Assembly (NCBI GenBank): GCA_031002005.1
Contig: JARYHS010008074.1
Span: 177,592,494 to 177,656,493 of the forward strand
Direction of reading: 5' to 3'
DNA length: 64,000 nt
Source of the DNA: Vandiemenella viatica
Lineage: Eukaryota; Arthropoda; Insecta; Orthoptera; Morabidae
The notes below the pieces were generated by a model that was not told the origin of the DNA, ran no database searches, and saw only the letters and a list, made by a program, of their open reading frames with translations. Position 1 is the stretch's first letter. Every line of letters starts with the position of its first letter. Below are positions 23,690 through 36,660 of this stretch, one piece after another. Both the position numbers and the translations under genes were made by a program.

Positions 23690-25780
23690 TTTTTTTGATG
23701 TATGTTCAATGACATCTTCGCCAATTTTGAACCGATTTACATGAAATTTTTATAGTGGATAGAGTATACCTCGAAAGTGGTCCCATATGAATTTCATTGA
23801 GAAACCACCCTTTCTACCCCATTACACCCCTTAACTTTAATACAAACCCACAATTTTTATCCGATTTTGATGGAAATTTGGAAATGTATAGTAAAAAATA
23901 AACAGAAAAATACTGTCAACTTTTGGTGTGAAAAAACCGAACCCATCTTCCCCTATCCAGCCCTTAATTTTTGCCAATGATCTTTATACAAAGCTAAAGT
24001 CAACACCATTTAACTGATCTCCATTAAAGTTGGTATATACGTGTAATTTTTCATGGAAAAGGTTTCTGACCCAAAAAAATAAAAAAAACACCCCTCAATT
24101 TTTATACAAACCCACATTTTTTATCCGATTTCAATGGAACTTTAGACATGTATAGTCAAAAATAAAGAGAAAAAAAGCAGTCAACATTTGGTTTGAAAAA
24201 ACAGAACCCCTCTCACCCTATCCACCCCTTAATTTTTGCCAATGTTCTTTATACAAAACTATAGTCGACATCATTTAACTGATCTCCATTAAAGTTGTCA
24301 TATACATGTAATATTTCATGGAGAAGGTTTCTGACAAAAAAAGCCACCCCATCTCCCCCTTTACACCCCTTAATTTTATTTATAGAAACCTATATTACAT
24401 ATCTGATTTTGATTAAACTTTGCCAATGTATTCTTTCAAACAAACAGAAAAATCTTGCCAACGTTTGGTCTGCCAAAGCTCAACCCCTCTCCCTCCTACC
24501 AACCCCTTAATTTTTTTCAATGTTTTTTTTATATACATAAAAAGCTACAGTCGCCACCATTTGATCTATTACCATGAAAGTTGGCGCTTATATGTATTTC
24601 TTCACGAGGAAGGTTTCAGACCAAAAAATAAAAAAACCACCCCCACTCCCCATTAAACCGTTTAATTTTTATACATACCCACAGTTTTTATCCGGTTTAG
24701 ATAGAACTTAGCAAACTTTTACTGTAAAACAAAGAGAAAAATAATGTCAGCTTTTGGTTTGCAAAAACTGATCCCCTTTCCCCATTTCCGTCCCTTGACT
24801 TTTGTCAATTTTCTTTTTGAAAAGCTACAGTTGTCACCATTTGACCGATCTTTATGAAAGTTGGCACATATATGTATTTTTTATGGAGAAGATTTCTGAC
24901 CAAAAAATAAAAAAAAACTACCCTAGCTTTCCTTTTACATCCCTTAATGTTTGTGCAAACCCACATTTTAATCCGATTTCGGTGGAACTTCGCATGTGTA
25001 TACTTTAAAGCAAATAGAAAAAGAAACATACTACTCACATTACTTTGATAAAAACACAAACCCTATTCTCCTTGTCAATGTTCATTATATAAAGCTACAT
25101 TTTCTATCTGATTTTTAAGGAAGTATGCACATGTATACTTCAAAATAAACAGAAAAATACTGTCTGCATTTGGTTTGGAGAAGCCTAACCGATCTTACCC
25201 TTTCCACCCACACAAAGCACAGTTTCTATCTGATTCTGAAGAAAATTTGTACACAAATACTTTAAAAAATACATAACAATTGTGTTTAAATTAGGTTGCA
25301 GAAGTCCAACCCCTCTTCCCTTCTACCCCCACCCCTCCTAATTTCCAATGTTATTTATAGATACCACCCTTTTTATCAGATTTCGATGGAACACTGTAAA
25401 TGTGTACTTAAGAACAAAGAGAAACATTCTGTTTACAAAACCCAACCGCTCTCTCCCTTACCCCATTTAATTTTTATAAATATTCTTTACACAAAGCTAT
25501 AATTTTTATCTGGTTTCGATGGAACTTTGCACATGTAAAACAAAGAGAAAAATGCTGTCCACACTACCTTAACAAAAACCAAACTACTCTTCGCCTCCAC
25601 AACCCTTAATTATTTTTTTATACACACCTAAAAATTTTATATGATATCAATAGAAATTTACAAACATATACTTTAAATCAATCAGAAAAGACAGTCTACA
25701 TTTGGTATACAAAAGCCCAATCCCTCTTCTCCTGCACCCCCATCGTTTATAATTTCCAATCTTCTTTACTAAATCCACAG
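23690..25780. repeat. Dimeric tandem repeat array, about 2.1 kb
   Basis: Units of about 265-290 bp alternate two related halves. One half contains CCACATTTTTTATCCGATTT, an AACTTT..ACATGTATA block and AATAAACAGAAAAAT. The other contains AATGTTCTTTATACAAA, ACTGATCTCCATTAAAGTTG and a CATGGAGAAGGTTTCTGAC block. Clear second-half starts are near 23972, 24237, 24515 and 24802. From about 25050 onward the units become shorter and more diverged. C-rich words (CCCCTTAATTTT) recur at each half junction. Small open frames here are by-products. Confidence 0.8.
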
Positions 25781-26144
25781 TTTTAAGTACCGTCAAAATC
25801 AATTAAGGTATTTTTAAGTCATTGCAGAATATTTATAAAATGTATGTGTCCTAATGTCTCAACATGTACTTCAGATTTCAACTTGGACCCCGAGCTTATT
25901 ATGTTATGAAAACCAATTAAATATCTATATTTTCTGTGTGATGCCGGAACGAACAGACATATTCCAGAGACAGATTTGTGTATGTGGTATGTATTAATGT
26001 CCAGATGTTAGATGTTTCGATTATCGAGCAGCAGCTTTAACAGATGTTATGATTCGATCGAAACACAGCCTGGACCAAAATGTAAACGGACATTCCTTAA
26101 CACAGCATCCAATTCACCCCATTCTGAAAGTTGTTGTAAAGACA

Positions 26145-26200
26145 GATTTTTTTTTTTTTAAAGCATTCGCTTTAACCACTGAGCTATCAGGAAGTTCGCA
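26145..26200 (-). repeat. tRNA-like A-box fragment, possible SINE head
   Basis: On the minus strand CCTGATAGCTCAGTGGTTAA resembles the 5' half of a tRNA with an A-box. No B-box follows, only a homopolymer A run, so it is a fragment. Confidence 0.3.
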
Positions 26201-26284
26201 AAATGAGAACTGCTGCGGCACATTTAAATACAAATTACTATAATACCACTAAAAATTTAAAAATAAAATAATTTGTAAGGTATC

Positions 26285-28642
26285 CCTCGCTATATTTTTA
26301 ATATTTGGTTAGAATCGGGCCAAGTTTTGGGTTAACTTCAGTATACGGTACCACACTTAAAATAGAGTGAACAACACTTTCCACACACTAAAGTGAATAA
26401 ATAATCCATAACCAATGTAAATAACATATAAATGGCATTAAATAAACGATATTCCAGCAGGAAGCAAGTAATAACATGTAGAAGTAAACTCTCAATACCA
26501 GATACAGACATTATTTAACGAGTTATTCTGAACCGATTTGAAAGGAGGAAATGGCCATAAAGAGTAATACCGTCACTAAATAAACCTTTTATCACGGTTA
26601 ATAAACTTTATGTTAAAGATAAACAGATAATTTCAATACAGTAAAATCTAACCTTAAATTTTGGCACATAACAGACTTTGGTATTTCTGAAGTGATTTTC
26701 GTCCAGTAAAGAGTATAAAAGTCTAATAATACACAGGCCTAGACCTACCATAACCATAACTTTACAGTTAAATATAGCTTAACAGGTATTTTAAAGAAAT
26801 GAACAGGATGTTTGAATAGTAGACTAAAGCAGTATGAAGATATCACATAGTGATGAAATTTGACCATTTTAAAGTTCTAAAAGTCAACAGAATAATCCCT
26901 GAGACAGTTGAGTAGGATAATTAACAGGTTTCTGATAGTTTTCAAGCATTTAATAATCACAAGAAGCCGTTTTGTAGAAATAAAATGACCTATCTACACA
27001 AGCGATTTACATAAAATAATTTGAGGTCTTTTAAGTAATTTCAGGATTTAAAAAGTAGAGGAATACACCGCTAATAATATTGTCTTTCAGTTTTAATAGA
27101 TTTCGAGTAGTTTCAGTTAGTGAAATATGAAATATTAGTGAAAACCGGTAGCCAGTAAATCGACTAATTTGTTCAACTTTCCTGAATTAATTCTAACACT
27201 ATTAAACCATTTCAAAAGCGCTAAGAGCATGTAAATACCGATAAACACACATAGTTAATTTTCTAGACACATTTTAAGACATTTTACTAACCTGTTGTAT
27301 GTTAATCCAATCACAAAGTAACTTGCTATAGACAATGCACACATTAAATGCTTCTACACTGATTTTAAACACTGCCACACAATATAAAGTAGCTAATAAA
27401 TTAAAACAGCCATGAAGAGAAGTAAATTCAAGTAAATCTGATAGTTTCCAACACTCTAAGTATTTTTAAACATAATATGAACACGTAAAATAAGCCACCC
27501 GACTTTAACATTTTTTCATTTAAAAACATACTCAGATTCCGGGCTAAAAATTAGTTTGCCTTAACAATCCATTCTTCTAGTTTCACACATATTAATTTCA
27601 CGTCATTTAAAGCCATAGAACCGATGTTATAGGTTTTCTAATTTCACTCGACATCAAACACACGTGTAAATAACAAACTATTTTATTGCGTACAAAATAT
27701 AACAGCTATAAAGACAAAATAAACTTCAAAATAAGCAGTTTAATTCAGGCTACACATTGATAATTTTTCCGGCTTGATAATCCATAAAACTTCAGAGTTA
27801 TACCATGAAAACTAAATAATAATTACAACTGATTGTTAGAAATTACTGGTTACCATAACTCAACAGATTTAAACAAAGTTTATATTTAGGGAGAGACTAA
27901 AATCGGGAATAATATTTTAAGCCTAATTTCAAGTTAATAACTAAAGCCAAATTTAAAAAGGTAACAAAACGTTGACTAACGCGGTAGGTCTTTTAACACA
28001 TCCATATTTGGTAATTTTTCAGAGAGAAGCGGTCTCACGTGACCGAGCCTATATAAGTCAGATAGGAGATGACGGACTCACTGGGTCGGAACATCTCGTA
28101 GTGAAAACATGTAACTTCTCGTGTAGGGAATTCAACGGTAGCGGTATGGAGAGAGTGGTGGATGTCGGGAAGTTGTGACGTCATGGTAGGTCAGGCTGGA
28201 CACGAGTCTATGGATAGGACGCGTTAGTGGCGGCCATTTCTGAAAGCTGAAACCTTTGTCATTTCGGACTATCAATTTTCAAACATATGAATTTCGAACT
28301 TTTGTTTTCTTCGGGGGAGTGCGGTTTTGCTCTGATTTCTCAACCTGTGATGTTCGGTGAAGATTAATATCCGATGGCCTTGCTAACTGTAAAATGACAT
28401 TATTAACGTGAAAATTTTGGAAAATATAATTCTGTGATTTCGACTTGTGACTTTCATTTATACTTTAGTACCCTTCTTGTGGTGGGTTTAAAACTACAAG
28501 TGGCGACTGTGGTCAATGTTAACAGTTAGCATAAACATTTTAATACGGTTACAGAACTTTCTTTTGGACTTAGAATATTTTGGAAGACAAACTGGTTCAG
28601 GTGATTAGTCGATACCTCAACTCCAGTACCCGACTTAGTCCC
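26285..28642 (+). mobile_element. LTR-retrotransposon 5' end: long AT-rich U3, TATA box and leader
   Basis: A TATATAAG box at 28050-28057 is followed by a transcribed-looking region. An AAACTACA end at 28498 comes next, then TGGCGACTGTGG at 28501, which resembles the tRNA-Arg primer-binding site used by several insect Ty3/gypsy elements. The leader after it ends GTCCCTGACA at about 28646. A related structure lies at 53.3-55.1 kb. The AT-rich DNA upstream could be U3, but I cannot fix the left edge. No gag or pol follows because another element begins here. Confidence 0.5.
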
Positions 28643-29370
28643 TGACAAATTGTTTAAAAAACATAAAAACCACCTTCAAAAAAGGGCACTAAAATTTTTA
28701 AAATAACCTTATACCTTGCTTAGAAGAAACTAAATCTAAATAGACAATATTTTACATTACTGTTATTGAAAGTTTTAGATTATTTAGTTATTTTTTGGAG
28801 TCGGTCGCAGCCAAAACAAGAAAAACAAAAAGATAAAAACAATAATAAATAACAATATTACATATAGAAATCATGTTACTACTTACCCACAAATAATTCT
28901 AGAAACATTTTTCAACTAAACTGAAACATATAGATGATACACCGATATTACACTAACTATAAAGTGTTTACTGCATGATTCAGCCTATCAACTGACACTA
29001 TAGTGCCAGAGATATCCCTGGATGACCAACGTGGCCAAGCCACAGATAACATACCGTTAATTTGTTTCTCTAATCTGTCTCCCGCAATAAAACTATCTTC
29101 TTCACGACATGCTGTAAAATATTTGGAATTTTTTTTCGTACTCTTGGTTCGCCTCGAACACCAAATAAAGTTCAGTAATCTGCGCCATCTGACAGCTGGC
29201 ACCGACTCCAAAAATAACTAATTAATCTAAAAAATTCAATAACAGTAATGTAAAATATTGTCTATTTAGATTTACTTTCTTCTAAGCAAGGTATAAAGTT
29301 ATTTTAAAATTTTTAGTGCCCTTTTTTGACGGCAGTTTTTATGTGTTTTGAACAATTATTTTATTTGTCA
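28643..29370. mobile_element. Non-autonomous DNA element with about 165-bp terminal inverted repeats
   Basis: The left arm (28643-28805) and right arm (29200-29370) are inverted copies that share ATAAAAAC, GGGCACTAAAA, TACCTTGCTTAGAAGAAA, TAAATCTAAATAGACAATAT and TTTTGGAGTCGG. Both ends start TGACAAAT; the right arm carries an extra 8 bp just inside. The 390-bp interior is unique. Its minus strand has an 84-codon frame with no known domain. The left edge lies within a few bases of the LTR-leader end. Confidence 0.7.
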
Positions 29371-29429
29371 TACATGTCTTAGAAGAATGAAGAATAAGCT
29401 GTAGTTAACTTGGCTTTATTTTTTTCTAA

Positions 29430-29672
29430 TTTTATTTTTGTTAGTGGTTTTACACCTTGTCAACACTGAGGTCATTAGAAGCAGGAAAGGGCTGGAGACA
29501 AGAAATGAGAAGGGATTCAGTTATGGCCTTTTGATGGAAGCATCCCAGCATTCGGTTAAAGTAATTTGGGGAACCCATTATAAACCCAAATCTGGATGCC
29601 TGGACAAGAATTTCCACTGCATCCTCCCGAATACACAGCCAGAGCTTACCGCTTACCCACCATGATCAGTGA
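29430..29672 (-). repeat. tRNA-derived SINE (copy 2)
   Basis: This is the minus-strand equivalent of the family at 39.6 kb: CCATTATAAACCCAAATCTG, GCATCCTCCCGAATAC and GGCCTTTTGATGGAAGCATC in reverse orientation. It includes the distal part with ACACTGAGGTCATTAGAA that is also present in copy 4. It is diverged. Confidence 0.75.
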
Positions 29673-30820
29673 TGACTTGGCAAATTCAATAAGATACTCA
29701 TGGTGAAACCAATTAACTGGTCATGATATTATGCAGCAACTACTGTATTGTAATGTGCAGACAATCATTTAAAAGGGTTCCAATCATTTAAAATCACTTC
29801 AAATGGATGCCATGAATTTTGAACACAAGTCAGAATACTGAAAATATTAACAATTTTCAGAAGTTTTTGGAGAACATTGGATCAGATGGAAATTTGTTAT
29901 TTAGATTCATTCTATAGGGTCCATCAGACAGGTGTTATGCTTTTCAGAAAACTTGTACACTATTATTTTCAGTTGAACTTCTATTTTTGTGAGTTTTCAT
30001 GCTACCTGGGTGGTGCCAAGTTGTGCTGTTAAATGCCAATGTATCAGCCTTCTTATAGGGTAGAACTGAACTGAGATGCACTTTATACTAGAACACAGCA
30101 CCAGCTGAGGAGCATGTAAAATATTTATTACAACTGCAGAAGCCTTCATTTGCATTAATTTTTATTGTTATTATAAGAATGTACAAAATGTTATTTAATA
30201 CTCTATAACAAACAAATCAAAAATGTAAGTCTGTTTGAAAACTGACATTCTGGGTAATCTAAATGGTGGAAGTTCTTGTCGCATATCTGTAGAGGTTACA
30301 GAACTTTCAGCCATGGCAAGTGGAAAAGGCTAGCTCAAATTACTCTACTGATGGTATCAAACCATTAGGATTCCATAAAATATCAAAAGGATTCAGCGAA
30401 TTGTATAGTTGTATCTTGGACTCTATGGATGTCAGACAATAGAGCTAATAAAAAAAATTCTTGGGCTGTCACTAACACATGTATGAAATAATGATGGAGC
30501 AATATGTTTTAAGAAGGTAGTTTATGTGGTCTAAGGGAAGAAGCCAATAAAGCTATCTCACCGATATTTCAATAAATGTGCAAGTTATGAGAATAGACTT
30601 TATGAATCTGAATACAGATCAAATACATCTGGCCTCTCAAAATTATGAGTTCTACATAGCACATACTAAAAGTATCAGGACAACATATAAAAGTTAGTTC
30701 AATAATACAAAGACAATGTCCAGTTATGATTTTCATGGTTTAACTTTATACAGAAACTTTTATGGTACTGAATATACAAACCTGAGGTTTCATTCTTCCT
30801 CTCTGAAATTAGTTCCTTAC
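29673..30820. other. Intron of the Cys-rich gene, no feature recognised
   Basis: This is part of the intron between exons B and C (30820 down to 16526). Apart from the annotated repeats I see no further coding or structural signal here. Confidence 0.45.
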
Positions 30821-30925
30821 CAAGGCTACAAGTACCAGTGTTTCCATCACAGAATCCATTTCCATTAACCTGCAATTTGCAATCAATAACTGTTTGTTTT
30901 AATGGTATCACATTATTCAAATAGT
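30821..30925 (-). CDS. Cysteine-rich secreted-type protein, internal exon B
   Basis: This is a 105-base exon, phase 1 at both ends, with a strong acceptor (AATTTTTCTTTAG) and donor (TTG|GTAAGG) on the minus strand. It encodes YLNNVIPLKQTVIDCKLQVN and then GNGFCDGNTGTCSL. Three cysteines lie in a C-x9-C-x6-C pattern. Its phase-1 donor joins the phase-1 acceptor of exon C without a frame change, giving a glutamate codon at the junction. A phase-1/1 exon rich in cysteine fits a modular extracellular protein. The upstream partner is not exon A, whose donor is phase 0, so at least one exon between them was not found. Confidence 0.72.
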
Positions 30926-31149
30926 CTAAAGAAAAATTCATATCAGAGGCATACATAAAAATTATTATATTTAAACACAACACCCCCTTCCAACTCAATC
31001 AACAATTTCTTGCCCCCCCCCTTTTTTCTATGAGTGTGTATGTTTGTAAAAGCAGTTTTAAACTTCAAGTTCAATTGATACAACTAAAAATACAAAGAAA
31101 CAATTTTTAAGGAAAGTGTTAGTACCGAACTATTTGAATCTATTTACAA

Positions 31150-32250
31150 TTTACCATTTAACGTATTACAGATCTTGATATGTAATGCTCTTAATCCAGT
31201 AAGACTTTAATCTGGACCATTTGCTGCTTGACTGGAAAACTTTCTTTCCATGATGCAATATATGGTGAGTACAGTCCAGCATTTCTAGCAAGATGAAGAA
31301 TTGGTAAAATAAATTGGACCTATGTCAGGCTTCTAGTAATGGTTCAAATGAGAAGAGATATTATCACTTTTCCCACCTCGATTATCAGAAAGTGACCATG
31401 CCTGACCCTTCTGAACCTAAGGGAACATTTTGAAAGGGCATGCAGTTGAGAATTTGAATTAGTAGCTTATCATTGAAAACACAATTAAATGCATATTGGA
31501 GTGCATCAGTGTGATAACAAAACTAAGGGGAAGTAACCATTAAGTGAAGCGTTTGGATTCTTCTTCACAAATGAAATTGCCACCCGCAATTCTTTCATAG
31601 CCTAGTGCTGCTATTGCTTTGTCATATCAGTGAAGTAGTTCTAGTTCTTCTCCCTACAGCTGCAACTCTGCCATTGACCTGTTCTTTCAAATGCCAGATG
31701 GTTCATATCATCTGAGATGAGTGATCAGTGAATTGGTGATCTGCAGGATTGTAGAACATTCTGGCCAGAACCATTTGACAATACACAGGAATCATGTATC
31801 AGTAGTAAAGCAGATGTTGATATGTAGGACCCACTTCAGCCTCCATTTCTATGGCAACTGCAGCCATCTCATTCAACAACAGTTTATGTACCATAACCCA
31901 GATCAAGTGTACTTGATTAAAGACATTATGAAAATGCAGTGGATGGCAAATTCTAGTTGAATTCACAATTCACTGTATCATCTGTGTGGTTTGTCAAAAT
32001 TCTGTTTTAACCTTACCATGAACCAGCTGTTCACCATGATTAACGTTCACAGGCAAACAGTATATTACCAATACTAGTTCACACAATTCTAGTAACTTCA
32101 AAAATTTCATCACAGTTTGATCCATCACAGAGTCTGTCAGAAACAACTTCTTCGTCTGAACTTTTGCAGATGGTATTTGCTTGCAGTCATATTCTAGGCT
32201 ATAGACACCTGCTTTGCCTCAGTCTTCACATCATAATTTTCTGCAAACCA
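31150..32250 (-). other. Degraded unidentified repeat-like sequence
   Basis: Short protein-like runs appear on the minus strand in shifting frames, such as YSPYIASWKESFPVKQQ near 31250 and AALGYERIAGGNFICEE near 31590. They hint at an old mobile element or a decayed exon. I could not assign a family. Confidence 0.25.
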
Positions 32251-32991
32251 CACTTAGACTCTCCTTTTTTTCAACTTAATTATTTTCTTGTTTATAATTT
32301 TTATTTGTAATTGTAATTATAACATCATTTTCGGCCTCATCAGGTACCCCATCCTGTTTACTGACTCCTTCCACTTATTATTTTTGTTATGTTATTGTTT
32401 GCTATGCAGGTTATTAATATTCTACAATTGGCAATGTTCCAAACAGCAAAATGTGAAAAACAACTCATTTTATCACTCATCATAATTGATAGGTAAAATC
32501 TGAATCATAAGATTGGAATCAGCAAGCCAAAGTCAGTTTGGTTAACCACAAAAGGAACAATCCAGAACAAAAAAGTATGAATTTAAAAGAAGTATGAGTC
32601 TAGCCTCACACAATTAGGCTTCAATACTCTAATGTCCTTGACCAATATCTCATATGTTTCAACCCGTGAAACGGACAGTTTGATGCAACAATAACTAATT
32701 TTACCACTAACACCAATAATGATGGACCAGAAATATACAGAGTTAACATTTATACATCAGACATAGAGAGATTCTTGTCCATTGTCCAATAATTATAGAA
32801 AAAACTAAACTTAGCAACCCTTAATTCTACACAAAGGATTTTGGTAATTACAAGAACATCATCGGTGCCAAACAAGTACATTCTGACACAAAGAAACATT
32901 AAAACACATGAGTATAACTGGTGCAAGTTCAAGGTGAGGTGAACAGTAAGTGAATTAACATTATTTTCCTCAGTCAAATATGTGCAATGAC

Positions 32992-34497
32992 CACAGCTGG
33001 GCACAAAACAGTTAATCCGTTAATCGTTAATTAACGAAGTTAAAAAAATTGCGAAAATTTAACTTTTAAGTTAACCTAAAAAATCATTAACGGTCTTCTT
33101 AACTTCCGTTAAATTGGACTTCCGTTAACTTTAGTCCGTTACATGGGTTGTTGACATCTTTTCGTTTGTTTGAACTGTGCGCCACGCCACCACTCGTATG
33201 CAGGGCTGCCAGATTGTATAATTGGATACAAAACTTGTATAATTTGGTTACCTCTTGTATCCTGTTTGTATAACAGATTGCCTTGTATAATTGGATACAA
33301 AAATGAGCACTTAAAAGTAAAGTACATTCCAGCAATTTTTAAAAATGTTTGCCCTTTGTTTCATTGAGTTGGCAACCTTTCCTGCATATCTATTTCCTTT
33401 TTGTTATTCAAAATTTATCAATGCATACATTGTTTACTTTTCGTGGACTTTTTTTGCTCCCAGCACTTTCACTCACTTATGTAATCAATGGATGACCCCT
33501 TTGTATAATTGGGTTTCATTCTGTATAATTTCAAAGACACAGCGGTATAATATAAGTTGGCTGTACTGGCAGCGCTGCTCGTATGTTCGGTGTAGTAGTG
33601 GGCGCCGCCTGCTAAAATCTTGGCGGCGCCGCGCCGAGCATTTTCAGCCGGCGGCGGCGTAACGCCGGCGGCGTGACTATTTTATATTGTGAATTCTGCA
33701 AACGTAAATAAATTAAAAAGCGTCATAACCTATCTTATTGACAAATCAACATTATTATCTGTAATGAGGTGTATTAATTTGTAAACATCGTTAACAATTA
33801 AAAGTTGCAAAACAACACCCCTGCCATGTAAAAGGACGTCGCTGACTAACTTCCGTTCTATTTGTTCACGTAAAAACATGCAGGCCATGATTTAGTGAAA
33901 CCAGGCCGGGTCGTCTAAAGGGGCCTTTAGGTCACAGGTAGGCCGTGGCACAAAGGTAACCGTAACAGGCATTGGTCGTAGATTTTAGGTTGGCCGCAAA
34001 TTTCACTGGTCGCAGTTTTCACATATTCAGGTGTCCCAGTCCAACTTGTTTTCTATAATATTGTTGCTTTTCATTCTGCATTCATGTTTTTGTTTTTTTT
34101 TACTACTTTTTTTTTATAAAGTCACGAGTACCTTAATTATCTCTCGTAAGACAATTTGCAAGTGTTATGTTGATCACAGTCTCAACAAAGATAAAAACAG
34201 ACAGGAATACCACTTCGTTGTTGTGGCGATAGTGTAACCACAATTTGTTAATTTTTATAAATAAATCCACACTTGCATCATGGTACATAACACCTTGAGA
34301 TAGAGAGCAGTTATACCTACCGTACTATAATACTAATACATCAGTGCAACTTTTGACTAGTTAACTTTTAACGGATAACTTTAACTTGCGTTAAATTTTT
34401 AAACATTTAATGCTTTAACGATTATCGAAGTTAACTTTTTAAGTGGCGGAATAATGATTAACGAAGTTAACGTTTGGATTAACTGTGCCCACCTGTG
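32992..34497. mobile_element. hAT-type non-autonomous element with perfect 8-bp target duplication
   Basis: The ends are CACAGCTGGGCACA (left) and, reverse-complemented, CACAGGTGGGCACA (right), both soon followed by AGTTAATCC. GCAATGAC is duplicated exactly at 32984-32991 and 34498-34505. Subterminal regions are dense in GTTAA/TTAAC words on both sides. The interior (1.5 kb) has no transposase and contains a GC-rich patch of GGCGGCGCC-type repeats at 33600-33675. An 8-bp duplication and CA-G-type ends fit the hAT superfamily. Confidence 0.85.
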
Positions 34498-34505
34498 GCA
34501 ATGAC

Positions 34506-35450
34506 TAGCTAACACGAACTGTCGGGGAGAGCATGAGATCGCTCGCAATACGGCACCACAAGGAATAGGATATTGTGGGGGCCGTTTGAAATTTGCCTAT
34601 GTTAATAGGCTCAGGGCACTTTTTGGGTGGAGGACACAAATCACAGTTATCGTGATATCACCAAGTGTACATTAGCAGGGTGAGGCAGCAGTTAAGTTCA
34701 GTGTCCTGGATCGACCGGATTCGGAAAGAACAGTTGGCATGTGGAAACTGAAGTTACCCATTACTTCAACACAACCAGCTTAAAACCTCCACTGCATGAA
34801 CACAAACACAAGGTCACCTACTGTGTGACTTGCGAAGCGCCTAGTGGCAGCAGCAGCTGCAGCTGGTGGGCCCACATCATCACCCAACAATGGTCGGTCG
34901 ACAAGTCCCGTCTCATGGTCCTGGCCACAAGGTCCTGCCGGAGACAGAAGTTCCCCAATGTCACTCATGTGTACCCCGGCATCAAATATCCCAAACACAT
35001 GTGTTAGTAGTGTGGGTCATGAGTGTATAACCCATTTTCCTCACATTCGAACAGACAAACGCACAAAGCTTTCGGCAATCCTAATAGGTGAGGGGTACAT
35101 TGCTGGTAGATGTCTACTTAGGCTGGGCCACCGTAAGCGGGTGTGCAAGTCATGCACTGCATGCGGGCAGCACATTGAGGGGGGCGGCAAAACGAGTGAA
35201 TGACAGTCGCCGCCCTGCGATAGTTGCCACTCCATTGTTGCCGCGATGAAATTTGCAGTGTATTATGTAGCGGGCGACCTTTTTTTTTTATAGCTCAACG
35301 GCTGCTTCGGGCAGAAGGTGACACTCGGGATGGCAACAATTGGGGCGGCAAAAAATGTTCAAAGGGGTGGCAATCTCTCAGTTTTTTGAACGGGTTCGGA
35401 AATTTCCGAGATCCACCACTGGCTGTAGTTAGACTGGGGGCAGCATAATC
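34506..35450 (+). other. Mosaic of decayed DNA-transposon sequence
   Basis: GGGGCGGCAAAA-type words at 35170-35360 resemble sequence inside the large hAT near 48.8-49.0 kb. A frame near 35085-35185 reads GRCLLRLGHRKRVCKSCTAC, which resembles the C-terminal cysteine-rich motif of piggyBac transposases. Neither assignment is firm. Confidence 0.3.
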
Positions 35451-36660
35451 AGTATTGCACGCGGGCACTCAAATAGCTAGCAGCAAGCCTGTGCTTAGGC
35501 ACAAGATGTTCCATGCTGTCACATATCTTAAGCATTCAACAATAAAGACATCCCTAGCCATGGCCCGTACAAATGTGTCTGAGGGCTAAATCAGCACATT
35601 ATATGAAAAGTAATAAGGTTGTAGCTTGATACAGAAGTCAGTGCTCAATGCTTTCTCATAACAGGCAGCAGTCTCTTCTCCACTGTTTCCAGTGCTGCAT
35701 TATATTGACACTCTTACTACCAGAGTAATTGTTCAGTTCCAGTAAAATTTGTGATTTATATTAGGGTTCAATGCAGTCTGAATTAAGAGAAATTTCAAGA
35801 CAATAGTACCATTATGCAGCAAAGTAACCTCAAAATAAAAACATTCACTTTTTAGCTCGTAGTTTAGAAACAATATTGGATGCAAGTGATTTCAGCATTT
35901 CTCATTTAAATACAGGATCTTTTCAATATCAGGAACAAGTTTGAAGTCCAAAATAAGACTGTTTTTGAGACGGAACCAATAACAAAAAAGTTCTAGAGTC
36001 AATAATCTTAATGGCTGCTTATATCTTTATTTTCAAGTGAAGAAAACCTAGTTTTCCACACATCTATGTCTCGCAAGATATGGTAAAATATCCCTTTGTT
36101 TCTATGAAAACTTCAAGAACACAATTTTACAAAATTTTAAATATGATGTTTGGTTTGGATTAATGTAACACATAACATGCAAGTTTGACATCTCCATATT
36201 ATTCCATTTAAGTGATAGAGGTCTGTGATGGATAGGCAGACAGGTAGGCAATGGAATGTCAGAGTATTATTAATAAGAGAAACCAGTGTACATAATGAAC
36301 ATATCTGGCCAACAATAAAAAGGCCAGTAAGACATTAAAATAATAATCAGATAAAAATAGCTTATTATTCTTCAGAAGGAGGCTAGCCTTTCCAAATAGT
36401 TTTCATTGTGACCAGCCTCAATACAGAAATTATCCCACTGATTTCATCATTATTTAAGATGATAGACATATCATCAAGTATATCAAGACGTGTACAAAGT
36501 ACCATGTTTCAGGCACAAGAAACAGAAATGTAGCACAATTGCCAAAGTATGCCGTGATCAATATATACCAGTGTATCCTGTCATTTAATGTGTCATACAT
36601 TCATAAAACAAGAGTGCCTTATGAAAAGATGAAAGATGAGCAGTTTATGCCAACTAGTTG
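35451..36660. other. Intronic DNA between exons A and B, nothing recognised
   Basis: AT-rich sequence without a recognisable element. The missing exon or exons between A and B should lie somewhere between 30926 and 37964, but I could not identify them. Confidence 0.4.

Noticed and set aside
24295..25502. Several 60-85 codon frames
   Set aside because: They lie in the dimeric tandem array, recur with the repeat and shift frame between units.
32750..33004. Minus-strand frame with several cysteines as the missing exon of the Cys-rich gene
   Set aside because: No good acceptor and donor pair with the needed phases (0 in, 1 out) was found, and it overlaps the hAT edge.
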